A stretch of 64,000 bases of DNA, from contig NZ_JARVZZ010000001.1 of the NCBI RefSeq assembly GCF_029846115.1, positions 1,178,001 to 1,242,000 on the forward strand, in the 5' to 3' direction. A program made the position numbers and the translations under genes. This stretch comes from Serratia marcescens. Lineage in GTDB: Bacteria; Pseudomonadota; Gammaproteobacteria; Enterobacterales; Enterobacteriaceae. The notes beneath the pieces are model-generated. The model searched no databases, was not told the DNA's origin, and saw only the letters and a program-made list of their open reading frames with translations. Positions 1-7,868 of the stretch are shown in pieces. Each line of letters starts with the position of its first letter. Position 1 is the first letter of the stretch.

Positions 1-758
1 TAGCTGGGGCGATAGTCGGCGTTGAACGCATGCCCGACCTCGGGGTACACCACGATTTCGGCCTCGGCGTTGGCGGCGCGGATCGCCTGACGCATGGTTT
101 CCACCGTCTCCAGCGGGATGCCGCTATCCTGCCCGCCATACAGCCCCAGCACCGGCGCCGACAGGTGGGTGGCGACGTCGACCGGTTGCTTCGGTGAATT
201 CAGCGTTTTCTCGCCAACCAGTTTGCCGTACCAGGCGACCGCCGCCTTCAACTGCGGGTTGTGCGCCGCGTACAGCCAGGTGATGCGGCCACCCCAGCAG
301 AAACCGGTGATCGCCAGCTTGCCGGCGTCGCCGCCGTGGCGGATAGCCCAGTGCGCGGCGTGATCCAGATCCGACAGCACCTGACGATCCGGCACCTTGG
401 TGACCAGCTGCTGGAACAGCTCGCCGATATCGGTGTAGTCGTTGGCGTCGCCCTGGCGGAAATAGAGCTCGGGCGCGATCGCCAGATAGCCCTGCTTGGC
501 CAGGCGGCGGCACAGATCCTGAATATGTTCATGGACGCCGAAGATTTCCTGCACCACGAGGACGATGGGGAAGGGGCCGCTCTGGTCGGCGGGTTTGGCG
601 ACGTAGGCCGGCAGGGCGTCGCCCTGAGAAGGGATGGTCGTTTGCCCGGCGTGAATGCCCTGTTCGTCGGTGATAATCGCGGAGGCGGCCAACGGCGCGG
701 CGGCCGGGGCGAATCCCCCCTGAGCCTGTTCTAATGTCATCACATGTTCGGTTTTCAT
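1..758 (-). CDS. ysgA: Dienelactone hydrolase family protein, C-terminus cut by window edge
   Basis: The reading frame starts at the ATG at 758, with a GGAGA ribosome site six bases upstream, and stays open to the left edge, so about 252 residues are visible and the last 20 or so are missing. It is an alpha/beta hydrolase of the dienelactone hydrolase family. The nucleophile motif GFCWGG puts Cys near residue 154; the acid (YGGQD) and the histidine (GHAF) follow in the usual order, giving a Cys-Asp-His triad. Family members hydrolyse cyclic enol lactones; the substrate of the enterobacterial member is not firmly known. It is divergent from udp, as ysgA is in E. coli. It is probably cytoplasmic, since no signal peptide is seen. 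Confidence 0.9.
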   Translation of the reverse strand, partial: MKTEHVMTLEQAQGGFAPAAAPLAASAIITDEQGIHAGQTTIPSQGDALPAYVAKPADQSGPFPIVLVVQEIFGVHEHIQDLCRRLAKQGYLAIAPELYFRQGDANDYTDIGELFQQLVTKVPDRQVLSDLDHAAHWAIRHGGDAGKLAITGFCWGGRITWLYAAHNPQLKAAVAWYGKLVGEKTLNSPKQPVDVATHLSAPVLGLYGGQDSGIPLETVETMRQAIRAANAEAEIVVYPEVGHAFNADYRPS

Positions 759-1106
759 TGCGGTCTCCGTGCAATAGAAAAAAGCGCTGAGATTAACTAT
801 AGGAAAGATTACCCATTATTGGCGCTGCGTGGCGCACTTTCGGACAAGTCGATAAAAAACGGCTAATTATCTGGCTTTGCGGCATTTTTAAACGCTTTTT
901 ATCATGTTATTACGCGTTTTGGCCTGCGTAAGTGCCATAAGGTGCGTTAAAGGGCTTTTTTGTCCCTAAGCAGCCGATAAGATGAGGGTATTTTGAATTG
1001 ATCAGCTAAATAGTTTCAGCCGGCAATCAACGGGCAGAGGGCGGCAAGATTTGTCGGCTAGACTGAGGTAGAGCGGTGCCTTCAGGGAGCGTCACAGTGC
1101 TTTTTT

Positions 1107-1122
1107 TGTGATAAAAATCACA
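1107..1122. promoter_or_regulatory. Distal CRP-binding site of udp
   Basis: TGTGA, six bases, TCACA: a perfect match to both arms of the CRP consensus, centred at 1114.5. It lies exactly 52 bp upstream of the second site, the spacing found at the E. coli udp promoter, where CytR binds between two CRP dimers. Confidence 0.85.
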
Positions 1123-1158
1123 AAAAATATGTAGCATGTAATTTGTTTCTCTTTTCAT

Positions 1159-1174
1159 AGTGACTGTCGTCACG
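1159..1174. promoter_or_regulatory. Proximal CRP-binding site of udp
   Basis: AGTGA, six bases, TCACG, centred at 1166.5. With a -10 hexamer TAGAGT at 1196-1201 and a start near 1208, it would be centred at about -41.5, a class II CRP position. Its match to consensus is weaker than that of the distal site. Confidence 0.75.
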
Positions 1175-1195
1175 AAATGAAGCGGCGATTTTCAG

Positions 1196-1208
1196 TAGAG
1201 TGCTTTTT
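1196..1208 (+). promoter_or_regulatory. udp promoter, -10 region
   Basis: TAGAGT at 1196-1201, about 30 bp downstream of the proximal CRP centre, with an inferred start near 1208. No -35 match is seen, as expected for a CRP-dependent class II promoter. Confidence 0.5.
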
Positions 1209-1246
1209 TGTTCCTCCCAATAAACATGATCCATGAGGAGTCTCGT

Positions 1247-2008
1247 ATGTCTCAGTCTGACGTTTTTCATCTCGGCCTCACCAAGAACGATTTACAAGGG
1301 GCCCAGCTTGCCATCGTGCCGGGCGATCCGCAGCGCGTAGAGAAGATTGCCAAGCTGATGGAAAATCCGGTGCATCTGGCCTCCCATCGTGAATTCACTA
1401 CCTGGCGCGCGGAGCTGGACGGCAAGGCGGTGATCGTCTGCTCTACCGGTATCGGCGGCCCCTCTACTTCTATCGCGGTGGAAGAGTTGGCGCAGCTGGG
1501 CATTCGCACCTTCCTGCGCATCGGCACCACCGGCGCCATTCAGGCGAACATCAACGTCGGCGACGTGCTGGTCACCACGGCGGCGGTACGCCTCGACGGC
1601 GCCAGCCTGCACTTTGCGCCGATGGAGTTCCCGGCGGTCGCGGACTTCGCCTGCACCACCGCGCTGGTGGAAGCGGCCAAGGCCAGCGGCGCCACCACGC
1701 ACATTGGCGTGACCGCCTCTTCCGATACCTTCTATCCGGGCCAGGAACGTTACGATACCTACTCCGGCCGCGTAGTCAGCCGTTTCAAAGGCTCGATGGA
1801 AGAATGGCAAGCGATGGGCGTGATGAACTATGAAATGGAATCCGCAACGCTGCTGACCATGTGCGCCAGCCAGGGCCTGCGTGCTGGCATGGTGGCCGGG
1901 GTGATCGTGAACCGCACCCAGCAAGAGATCCCGAACGCCGAGACCATGAAAAACACCGAAAGCAAAGCGGTGCAGATCGTGGTGGACGCTGCCCGCCGTC
2001 TGCTGTAA
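1247..2008 (+). CDS. udp: Uridine phosphorylase
   Basis: Udp splits uridine with phosphate to give uracil and ribose-1-phosphate in pyrimidine salvage, as a cytoplasmic hexamer. The start chosen is the ATG at 1247, behind GAGGAG at 1234-1240; this gives 253 residues, the length of the E. coli enzyme. An upstream in-frame ATG at 1208 lies at the likely transcription start and is rejected. The N-terminal VPGDPQR phosphate-binding segment, the [14 protein letters not shown] motif (here VCSTGIGG) and the nucleoside-binding NYEMES are all present. Expression should respond to cAMP-CRP and CytR through the two upstream sites. A strong hairpin terminator follows. Confidence 0.97.
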   Translation: MSQSDVFHLGLTKNDLQGAQLAIVPGDPQRVEKIAKLMENPVHLASHREFTTWRAELDGKAVIVCSTGIGGPSTSIAVEELAQLGIRTFLRIGTTGAIQANINVGDVLVTTAAVRLDGASLHFAPMEFPAVADFACTTALVEAAKASGATTHIGVTASSDTFYPGQERYDTYSGRVVSRFKGSMEEWQAMGVMNYEMESATLLTMCASQGLRAGMVAGVIVNRTQQEIPNAETMKNTESKAVQIVVDAARRLL

Positions 2009-2024
2009 TCGCCATTCCCTCAAT

Positions 2025-2048
2025 GGGCCGCCGACGCGGCCCGTTTTT
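2025..2048 (+). terminator. Rho-independent terminator of udp
   Basis: GGGCCGC pairs with GCGGCCC around a CGAC loop (2025-2042), followed by GTTTTT. It is 17 nt past the udp stop. Confidence 0.85.
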
Positions 2049-2138
2049 CCATTCGCGGCGAATCTGTTACGGTGATACTCCTCAGCGCTGCGCCGATGGC
2101 TGCCGCGCGTTGTCATAACAAAAACAACGAGGACGTTT

Positions 2139-2921
2139 ATGACCGCCCAGATCCTGCTTCATCCTTCGCTCGCGCCGCTCGACGGCGGCATCAATTTTCG
2201 CGACTTCGGCGGCAACGGCGTGGCCGACGGGCGCCGCATCAAGCGCGGCCTGCTGTTCCGCTCCGGTTCCCTCGAGCGGCTGACGGAAAACGACTGCACC
2301 TTTCTCGCCGGCGTGCCGGTGCGCTCGGTGCTGGACTACCGCGATGCCGACGAGGTGCAGGCCAAGCCGGATATTCTGTGGAATGGCGCCGACTATCACC
2401 ACGTGCCGGCCAACCCGCTGAGCAGCGAAGTCAACGCCAACCTGGAGAAGCTCACCAACGAAACGTTGGCCGCTTTCGACGCCCGCGCGTTCATGCTGGA
2501 GCTGTATCGCCGCCTGCCGTTCGGCAATGCGGCCTATCAGCGGTTGGCACAGCTGTTGAGTAATCCTGGCAGTGGCGCCATCGTGCAACACTGCGCGGTC
2601 GGCAAGGATCGCACCGGGGTCGGTTCGGCGCTGGTGCTGTTCGCGCTGGGCGCCGACGAAGCGACGGTGCTGGAAGACTATCTGCTGACCGAAACCACGC
2701 TGGCCACTTTCCGCGAGCAGATGCTGGATCAGTTGTCTATCAAGCTGAATGCGGCGGCGCTGGAGCAATTCGCCTACGTGCTCAGCGCGCGCGAGGAGTT
2801 CCTGATGACGGCGTTGGGCTGCATCCGTCAGCAATACGGTTCCACCGACCGTTGGCTGGAAGCGGAATACGGCCTGGGCGCGGCCCAGCGCGAAGCGCTG
2901 CAGGCGTTCTACCTCGAGTAA
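2139..2921 (+). CDS. Tyrosine-protein phosphatase family protein (Y_phosphatase3 type)
   Basis: 260 residues with the catalytic P-loop HCAVGKDRTG at 151-160, which fits the CX5R(S/T) signature (Cys152, Arg158) of the IphP-like bacterial dual-specificity phosphatases. The N-terminal INFRDFGG and GLLFRSGSL segments are also typical of that family. No signal peptide is visible, so it is probably cytoplasmic. The substrate is unknown; relatives act on phosphotyrosine, phosphoserine or phosphoinositides. The start is the ATG at 2139 behind GAGGA. It stands alone between the udp terminator and a DedA gene. No E. coli counterpart is expected at this place. Confidence 0.85.
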   Translation: MTAQILLHPSLAPLDGGINFRDFGGNGVADGRRIKRGLLFRSGSLERLTENDCTFLAGVPVRSVLDYRDADEVQAKPDILWNGADYHHVPANPLSSEVNANLEKLTNETLAAFDARAFMLELYRRLPFGNAAYQRLAQLLSNPGSGAIVQHCAVGKDRTGVGSALVLFALGADEATVLEDYLLTETTLATFREQMLDQLSIKLNAAALEQFAYVLSAREEFLMTALGCIRQQYGSTDRWLEAEYGLGAAQREALQAFYLE

Positions 2922-2936
2922 ATCGCCGCGCGTTTA

Positions 2937-2959
2937 GCCGGGGTTTAACTCGCCCCGGC
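2937..2959. repeat. Inverted repeat after the phosphatase gene
   Basis: GCCGGGG pairs with CCCCGGC around a nine-base loop. No T-tract follows, so it is at best a weak terminator or an mRNA 3'-end stabiliser. Confidence 0.5.
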
Positions 2960-3000
2960 CTATCCTAGGCGGCGAATTATCGCGTATCAGGAGCCCCGCA

Positions 3001-3531
3001 TTGAGCCTCAATGACGTTATCAACTGGGTCAGCGACGTCGTGCGTCAGCACGAAGGCTGGGCCATTCCCATCATCTTCTTCCTGGCGTTCGGCGAGTCGC
3101 TGGCGTTTTTGTCTCTGCTGCTGCCGGCCACGGTGATCCTGCTGGCGCTGGGCGCGCTGATCGGCGAAAGCGGCATCGCCTTTTGGCCGATTTGGGCCGC
3201 TGCCGCCGTCGGGGCGTTTTTCGGCGACTGGCTCTCTTACTGGATCGGCTATCACTATCAGGACCGCGTGGCGCATATGTGGCCGCTGTCGCGCAATCCA
3301 CAACTGCTGGCGCGCGGCCACGCGTTCTTTGAACGCTGGGGCGTGCTAGGCATCTTCATCGGCCGCTTCTTCGGCCCGCTGCGCGCCGTGGTGCCGCTGG
3401 TGGGCGGCATTTGCGGGATGCCGCAGCGTTATTTCCAGTTGGCCAACGTCACGTCGGCGATGATCTGGGCGTTCGGCATTCTGGCGCCGGGGGCATTCGG
3501 CATCAAGTGGCTCAGCCAGTGGCTGGGCTGA
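3001..3531 (+). CDS. DedA family inner-membrane protein
   Basis: 176 residues with several hydrophobic segments: about 20-37, 38-55, 60-78, 112-140 and 148-170. The family motif is present as GRFFGPLRAVVPLVGG, with the conserved GR and PLR arginines, and an acidic residue in FGESLAF near residue 31. DedA proteins are inner-membrane proteins needed for proton-motive-force balance and drug or pH tolerance; recent work ties relatives to undecaprenyl-phosphate or phospholipid flipping. The start is a TTG at 3001 with a good AGGAG at 2989-2993. It is the last backbone gene before the AT-rich insert. Confidence 0.9.
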   Translation: MSLNDVINWVSDVVRQHEGWAIPIIFFLAFGESLAFLSLLLPATVILLALGALIGESGIAFWPIWAAAAVGAFFGDWLSYWIGYHYQDRVAHMWPLSRNPQLLARGHAFFERWGVLGIFIGRFFGPLRAVVPLVGGICGMPQRYFQLANVTSAMIWAFGILAPGAFGIKWLSQWLG

Positions 3532-3540
3532 TTTCTCGCT

Positions 3541-3564
3541 AAATTGCATAATGTAATGCAGTTT
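3541..3564 (+). terminator. Weak hairpin after the DedA gene
   Basis: AAATTGCAT pairs with ATGCAGTTT (one G-T pair) around AATGTA. The downstream bases are only moderately T-rich, so terminator function is uncertain. It marks the change to AT-rich sequence. Confidence 0.35.
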
Positions 3565-3666
3565 AGAAGTTTGATTGATAGCTCACATAACGGTTCTCAT
3601 GTTTTTATAAAACAAGAGTTCTCTGATAGAATTTAATATTAAAATATTTATGTATATGGTGGGAGC

Positions 3667-4407
3667 TTGGGTGTCGATGTCAGTCACAATAGAATTGTGA
3701 CATTTAATGCTGAGCACGATCATAGAGTCGTAACTAGTATCGATAAGAATCCAAAAATCAAGCGGATAGGGAAAAATCCAAAGGTTACTGTTTTTAGTAT
3801 TTATCGCCGAACAAAAACCGGTGATTACGAACGCGATGGAAACCCGCTCATCTATGCCCTTAAGGGGTTACATCGATATACTATTACAAATGCGGATTTA
3901 TACCGTTTTAGGCCGTCCTTTTATGCAATTCTCACTAATACAGTAGCGAAAGTAACGCAGGGACCAAGGGTGGTTCTCGTGATGCCTTCATCTTCTCCGC
4001 TGGTATTTCAATTCGCACGGAAAGTAGCCAGAGGTCTTGGATGTGAGTTGATCAAAAATGCGTTTTCAAAACGTACGGCTGGCGAGATGTTGTCAGATTT
4101 TGAGCTTGCTAAACCAATGATAAAGCAATCTCATAAATCAGATGTTCATAAGGTTATTGCTGAGTTAACTAAAGCGCCAGTTAATAGTATCTTTTCCATG
4201 AAACATGTCCCTAATCGTGTTAGGGAATATTTTTGTCCCCTCAAGATGAATCCACAGTTCGATGTTACTGTTTTGCAAGAAATTGAGGTTATACTTGTTG
4301 ATGATTTACTTTCGACCGGTACAACTCTAGTTAGTGCGGCCAATGAGCTTAGTCGGTTCAACGTGAGTTGTACTCAGTCAGTATGTTTGCTAAGCGATCT
4401 TAGCTAA
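3667..4407 (+). CDS. Phosphoribosyltransferase-fold protein in AT-rich insert
   Basis: The frame opens at a TTG at 3667 (246 residues); a GTG at 3697 (236 residues) is an equally good or better start. Near the C-terminus, VILVDDLLSTGTT (residues 208-220) is the PRPP-binding loop of type I phosphoribosyltransferases, with the acidic pair Asp212-Asp213. The middle (VVLVMPSSSPLVFQFARKVARGL) resembles the first strand and helix of ComF-like PRTases. I do not recognise the N-terminal 90 residues. Codon use and base composition are much more AT-rich than in the flanking genes, which suggests horizontal transfer. It lies between the DedA gene and rmuC, which I expect closer together in related genomes. 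It is followed by a hairpin-rich stretch with a terminator. No partner protein is seen; function unknown. Orphan PRTases occur in ComF-type uptake, tellurite and defence loci, but nothing here decides between these. Confidence 0.75.
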   Translation: MGVDVSHNRIVTFNAEHDHRVVTSIDKNPKIKRIGKNPKVTVFSIYRRTKTGDYERDGNPLIYALKGLHRYTITNADLYRFRPSFYAILTNTVAKVTQGPRVVLVMPSSSPLVFQFARKVARGLGCELIKNAFSKRTAGEMLSDFELAKPMIKQSHKSDVHKVIAELTKAPVNSIFSMKHVPNRVREYFCPLKMNPQFDVTVLQEIEVILVDDLLSTGTTLVSAANELSRFNVSCTQSVCLLSDLS

Positions 4408-4418
4408 CTTGCAATCTG

Positions 4419-4727
4419 TTAGTGGATACCTTATAGTCTCCCCAGAACAAACGAAGAGTCCTTGCTTGTTCCTTTGTTCTGGAGCCAACATACGCCCTTG
4501 GCTCTTTAAATATGAAGCATTTCGAGAGAGATGTGGGTTCGTGCGAGCACCTTGGTGATGGTCCAGTCTGTAAGAGCAAAAAAATCACCCGGCGAGTGGC
4601 AGCGACACTTCCCAACAAGCTAAGTTGTAAAAATATGCACGTTTAATTAGAAAAATTTTTGTCTAAAGCATCATTATCAAAAGCCGCTCATGCGGCTTTT
4701 GTCTTTTCAAAAACAAATCCACTCTAA
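4419..4727 (+). ncRNA. Candidate structured RNA after the PRTase gene
   Basis: The 457-bp gap from 4408 to 4864 has no convincing gene but is dense in inverted repeats on the PRTase strand. H1 is CCAGAACAAA (4442-4451) with TTTGTTCTGG (4473-4482), a perfect 10-bp stem. H2 is GAGCCAA (4482-4488) with TTGGCTC (4498-4504). H3 is GTG with CAC at 4541-4550. H4 is GGTGAT (4554-4559) with ATCACC (4584-4589). H5 is CAAC with GTTG (4613-4627). A terminator hairpin closes at 4679-4700. Outside these, TTAGTGGAT (4419-4427) can pair with ATCCACTcTAA (4717-4727). This may be an independent small RNA or a long structured 3' UTR. A 72-codon minus-strand frame across it lacks a ribosome site and is not called. 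Confidence 0.4.
4679..4706 (+). terminator. Rho-independent terminator ending the AT-rich insert
   Basis: AAAAGCCGC (4679-4687), loop TCAT, GCGGCTTTT (4692-4700), then GTCTTTTC. It is a strong stem with T-rich tail on the plus strand; the minus strand also has T's after the stem, so it may work both ways. Confidence 0.85.
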
Positions 4728-4864
4728 TCTCCATCTGCCTCATCTACTTAGTTAATTTAATTGCGGGAAACAAAATCAGGCTGGACATCCATACAGGCTC
4801 CCCTTAACGTGACGGGCAATGGGCGTGCGAAACGCCGGAACGGCAAGGTGCAACAGGAGGCAGG

Positions 4865-6412
4865 GTGGATACCAGTCTGATTTATGGGATTGGCGGCGTA
4901 ACGATCGGCATGCTGTTGGGGTGGTTGATCGCCAGTCTGCGGGTGCAACAGACGAATGCGCAGCATGAAACCGAACTGCGGTTGCTGGAGCAAGCGTTGC
5001 AGCAGGCGCAGCAGGAAACGGCGGCGCGGCAGGAGGTTCTGCAGCGCCACGAGCAGCAACTGCGGCAGAGCGAGCTGGAGCTGCGTAACCTGCACAGCCA
5101 GCTGGCGGCCGGGCATGAAAAGCTTCAACAGCTCAACCATTGGCGCAACGAATGCGAATTGCTCAACCAGGAGCTGCGCGCCCAGCGCGAGGTTAACAGC
5201 GCGCAGGAGGCTGAGCTGCGCGAAGTCACCATCCGTCTGGAAGAGACGCGCATGGCGGCGGAGGAGAAGCAGCGCCTGCTTATCAACAGCGAACAACGCC
5301 TCACCACCCAGTTTGAAAACCTCGCCAACCGCATTTTTGAACACAGCGGCCGCAAGGTGGACGAGCAAAATAAGCAAAGCTTGGATCGGTTGCTGCTGCC
5401 GCTGCGTGAACAGCTGGACGGTTTCCGCCGTCAGGTGCAGGACAGCTTTGGTCAGGAGGCGCGGGAACGTCACACGCTGACGCACGAAATACGTAATCTG
5501 CAGCAGTTGAACGCACAGATGGCGCGCGAGGCCATTAACCTCACCAAGGCGCTTAAAGGCGACAACAAAACGCAGGGCAACTGGGGCGAAGTGGTGCTGA
5601 GCCGGGTGCTGGAGGCCTCCGGCCTGCGCGAAGGGCACGAGTATGAAACGCAGGTCAACGTGCGGGTGGATCACCAGAGCCGCATGCAGCCCGATGTGAT
5701 CGTGCGCCTGCCGCAGGGCAAGGACGTGGTGATCGACGCCAAGATGTCGCTGATCGCCTACGAGCGCTATTTCAACGGTGAAGACGAGGTGGAGCGCGAA
5801 GCGGCGCTGAGCGAACACATCGCCTCGCTGCGTGGCCACATTCGCATGCTGGGCCGCAAGGACTATCAGCAGCTGCCGGGGCTGCGCTCGCTGGATTATG
5901 TGCTGATGTTCATTCCGGTCGAGCCTGCCTTCCTGCTGGCTATCGATCGCGAGCCGGAGCTGATCAGCGAAGCGCTCAAGCACAACATCATGCTGGTCAG
6001 CCCGACCACGTTGCTGGTGGCGCTGCGCACTATCACCAACCTGTGGCGCTATGAGCATCAAAGCCAGAACGCCCAGCGCATCGCCGATCGCGCGGCGAAA
6101 CTGTATGACAAGATGCGGCTGTTCGTGGACGATATGTCCGCGCTGGGGCAGAGCCTGGACAAAGCGCAGGGCAGTTATCGTCAGGCGATGAACAAACTGA
6201 GCGAAGGCCGTGGTAACCTTATCGGCCAAATTGAAGGTTTCCGCGCGTTGGGGGTTGAGGTCAAACGGCCGATCAACCCGCTGCTGGCGCAGCAAGCCGG
6301 CGCGCAACACGATGAAGCGGAAGAGGCGAACGACGATGATGTCGCCGCGCTGCCGCAGACGAAAGACGATGACGATACCGCCGGGGAACCGGGCTTCGTT
6401 TCGCACGGCTGA
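4865..6412 (+). CDS. rmuC: DNA recombination protein RmuC
   Basis: 515 residues, GTG start at 4865 behind AGGAGGCAGG. A membrane-anchor helix lies at about 6-26, then a long glutamine/glutamate-rich coiled coil (about 30-210), then the conserved RmuC nuclease-like domain, including GNWGEVVLSRVLEASGL, PDVIVRLPQGKDVVIDAKMS and MFIPVEPAFLLA. RmuC limits recombination at inverted repeats; its PD-(D/E)XK-like core suggests a nuclease. The acidic C-terminal tail is variable in the family. It precedes ubiE as in E. coli, but here it follows the AT-rich insert rather than lying directly next to udp. Confidence 0.95.
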   Translation: MDTSLIYGIGGVTIGMLLGWLIASLRVQQTNAQHETELRLLEQALQQAQQETAARQEVLQRHEQQLRQSELELRNLHSQLAAGHEKLQQLNHWRNECELLNQELRAQREVNSAQEAELREVTIRLEETRMAAEEKQRLLINSEQRLTTQFENLANRIFEHSGRKVDEQNKQSLDRLLLPLREQLDGFRRQVQDSFGQEARERHTLTHEIRNLQQLNAQMAREAINLTKALKGDNKTQGNWGEVVLSRVLEASGLREGHEYETQVNVRVDHQSRMQPDVIVRLPQGKDVVIDAKMSLIAYERYFNGEDEVEREAALSEHIASLRGHIRMLGRKDYQQLPGLRSLDYVLMFIPVEPAFLLAIDREPELISEALKHNIMLVSPTTLLVALRTITNLWRYEHQSQNAQRIADRAAKLYDKMRLFVDDMSALGQSLDKAQGSYRQAMNKLSEGRGNLIGQIEGFRALGVEVKRPINPLLAQQAGAQHDEAEEANDDDVAALPQTKDDDDTAGEPGFVSHG

Positions 6413-6445
6413 GGCCGTGGCGAGGTGGGGTATTCCCCAGGCTTC

Positions 6446-6454
6446 TGGTACACT
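6446..6454 (+). promoter_or_regulatory. Candidate ubiE promoter (extended -10)
   Basis: TGG followed by TACACT (6449-6454) forms an extended -10 in the 78-bp rmuC-ubiE gap. The -35 region is poor. ATG of ubiE is 37 bp downstream. Confidence 0.4.
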
Positions 6455-6490
6455 CATCCACACAAAATTGACTGAATAGCAGGCAGGACA

Positions 6491-7246
6491 ATGGCAGATC
6501 AACCGCAGGAAACCACCGATTTCGGTTTTCGCACCGTCGCTAGAGACGAAAAACAGGCCATGGTGGCGGACGTTTTTCATTCGGTAGCGGCAAAGTATGA
6601 CGTGATGAACGACCTGATGTCGTTCGGCATCCACCGTATCTGGAAGCGTTTCACCATTGACTGCAGCGGCGTGCGCCGTGGGCAGCGCGTGCTGGATCTG
6701 GCCGGCGGTACCGGCGATCTGGCGGCCAAGTTCTCCCGCATGGTCGGCGAGCAGGGGCAGGTGGTGCTGGCGGACATCAACGATTCGATGCTGAAGATGG
6801 GACGCGAGAAGCTGCGCGATCGCGGCATCGTCGGCAACATCAATTACGTGCAGGCCAACGCCGAAGCGCTGCCGTTCCCGGACAATTACTTCGATTGCAT
6901 CACCATCTCCTTTGGCCTGCGCAACGTCACCGACAAAGACAAAGCGCTGCGCTCGATGTTCCGCGTACTGAAGCCGGGCGGCCGCCTGCTGGTGCTGGAA
7001 TTCTCCAAGCCGCTGCTGGCGCCGCTGAGCAAAGCTTACGATGCCTACTCGTTCCACGTATTGCCGAAGATCGGCGAGCTGGTGGTGAAGGATCCGGACA
7101 GCTACCGCTACCTGGCGGAATCGATCCGCATGCACCCCGATCAGGAAACTCTGAAGGGCATGATGGGCAACGCCGGTTTTGAAAACGTCACCTATTTCAA
7201 CCTGACCGGTGGGATTGTCGCCCTGCATCGCGGCTTCAAGTTCTGA
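6491..7246 (+). CDS. ubiE: Ubiquinone/menaquinone biosynthesis C-methyltransferase UbiE
   Basis: 251 residues, same as E. coli. It transfers a methyl group from S-adenosylmethionine to the benzoquinol ring in ubiquinone synthesis and to demethylmenaquinol in menaquinone synthesis. SAM motif I is [12 protein letters not shown] near residue 70; the UbiE family signatures [17 protein letters not shown] and [17 protein letters not shown] are intact. It is the first gene of a tight ubiE-ubiJ-ubiB run, consistent with one transcript for quinone synthesis. Confidence 0.98.
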   Translation: MADQPQETTDFGFRTVARDEKQAMVADVFHSVAAKYDVMNDLMSFGIHRIWKRFTIDCSGVRRGQRVLDLAGGTGDLAAKFSRMVGEQGQVVLADINDSMLKMGREKLRDRGIVGNINYVQANAEALPFPDNYFDCITISFGLRNVTDKDKALRSMFRVLKPGGRLLVLEFSKPLLAPLSKAYDAYSFHVLPKIGELVVKDPDSYRYLAESIRMHPDQETLKGMMGNAGFENVTYFNLTGGIVALHRGFKF

Positions 7247-7259
7247 GAGGGAGATGCCG

Positions 7260-7868
7260 ATGCTGTTTACCCCTCTGCTGACCGGTGCGCTGGAAACCTC
7301 GCTGAATAATCTGCTGTTTCGCGATCGCAGCATGAAAGCCGCTCGCCAACGCCTGGCGGGCAAGGTGCTGCGTATCGAACTGGAAGAGCTGGCTTCACCG
7401 CTGGTGCTGGTGTTCAGCGAACTGCGCGTGGACGTGCTGGGGCAGTCTGAGGACAGCGCCGATTGCACCGTGCGCAGCCGCATTCCCGCCTTACTGAAGC
7501 TGCGCGATCGCCAGCAGTTGCCGGTGCTGATGCGCAGCGGCGAATTGACGGTGGAAGGCGATATTCAGGTGGTGCAACAGCTGGTTGGCCTGCTCGATCT
7601 GGCGGAGTGGGATCCGGCGGAGTGGCTGGCGCCCTATATCGGCGATATCGCCGCCCAGGGCATTACGCAGGCGCTGGGAAAAGGCGCCTCGCTGCTGAAA
7701 ACCGGCTTTATGCGCCGGCAGCAGGACATGGCGGAGGCATTGACGGAAGAGTGGCGTCTGGCACCGGGGCCGCTGGAAGTGGTGTGGTTCAACGAGGAAG
7801 TTGATGCACTCGCCCGCAGCGCGGAAGCGCTGTCTGCCCGCATGGACAAGTTGGAGGGCAAGCGATGA
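7260..7868 (+). CDS. ubiJ: Ubiquinone biosynthesis accessory factor UbiJ
   Basis: 202 residues if it starts at the ATG at 7260, six bases after AGGGAG; this matches the 201 residues of E. coli UbiJ (YigP). An in-frame ATG at 7254 is too close to the ribosome site. The protein carries an SCP2-type lipid-binding domain (about 20-115), with [29 protein letters not shown] conserved in character, and ends in a short coiled coil. UbiJ works with UbiK and the Ubi complex, holding hydrophobic quinone intermediates. The stop overlaps the ubiB start by four bases, indicating coupled translation. In E. coli the 3' half of this gene also contains the EsrE small RNA; I could not test that here. Confidence 0.93.
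   Translation: MLFTPLLTGALETSLNNLLFRDRSMKAARQRLAGKVLRIELEELASPLVLVFSELRVDVLGQSEDSADCTVRSRIPALLKLRDRQQLPVLMRSGELTVEGDIQVVQQLVGLLDLAEWDPAEWLAPYIGDIAAQGITQALGKGASLLKTGFMRRQQDMAEALTEEWRLAPGPLEVVWFNEEVDALARSAEALSARMDKLEGKR

Larger units (their letters stand above)
759..1246. other. Divergent ysgA/udp intergenic region
   Basis: This 488-bp gap holds no credible gene. The right half carries the udp control region (two CRP-type sites and a -10 element, listed separately). The left half is AT-rich and must contain the ysgA promoter; a TATAGT -10-like hexamer lies at 796-801 on the minus strand, but no good -35 sits at the right distance. Confidence 0.6.

Noticed and set aside
4400..4618. 72-codon minus-strand frame across the hairpin region
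   Set aside because: TTG start, no ribosome site, and its sequence is set by inverted repeats; more likely non-coding.
4408..4760. Integron attC site or retron msr-msd
   Set aside because: No GTTRRRY/RYYYAAC core pair is seen, and no integrase or reverse transcriptase gene is in the window.
4757..7483. 908-codon minus-strand frame opposite rmuC and ubiE
   Set aside because: It is an antisense shadow of two well-conserved genes in high-GC DNA; no family features, and it crosses two gene boundaries.
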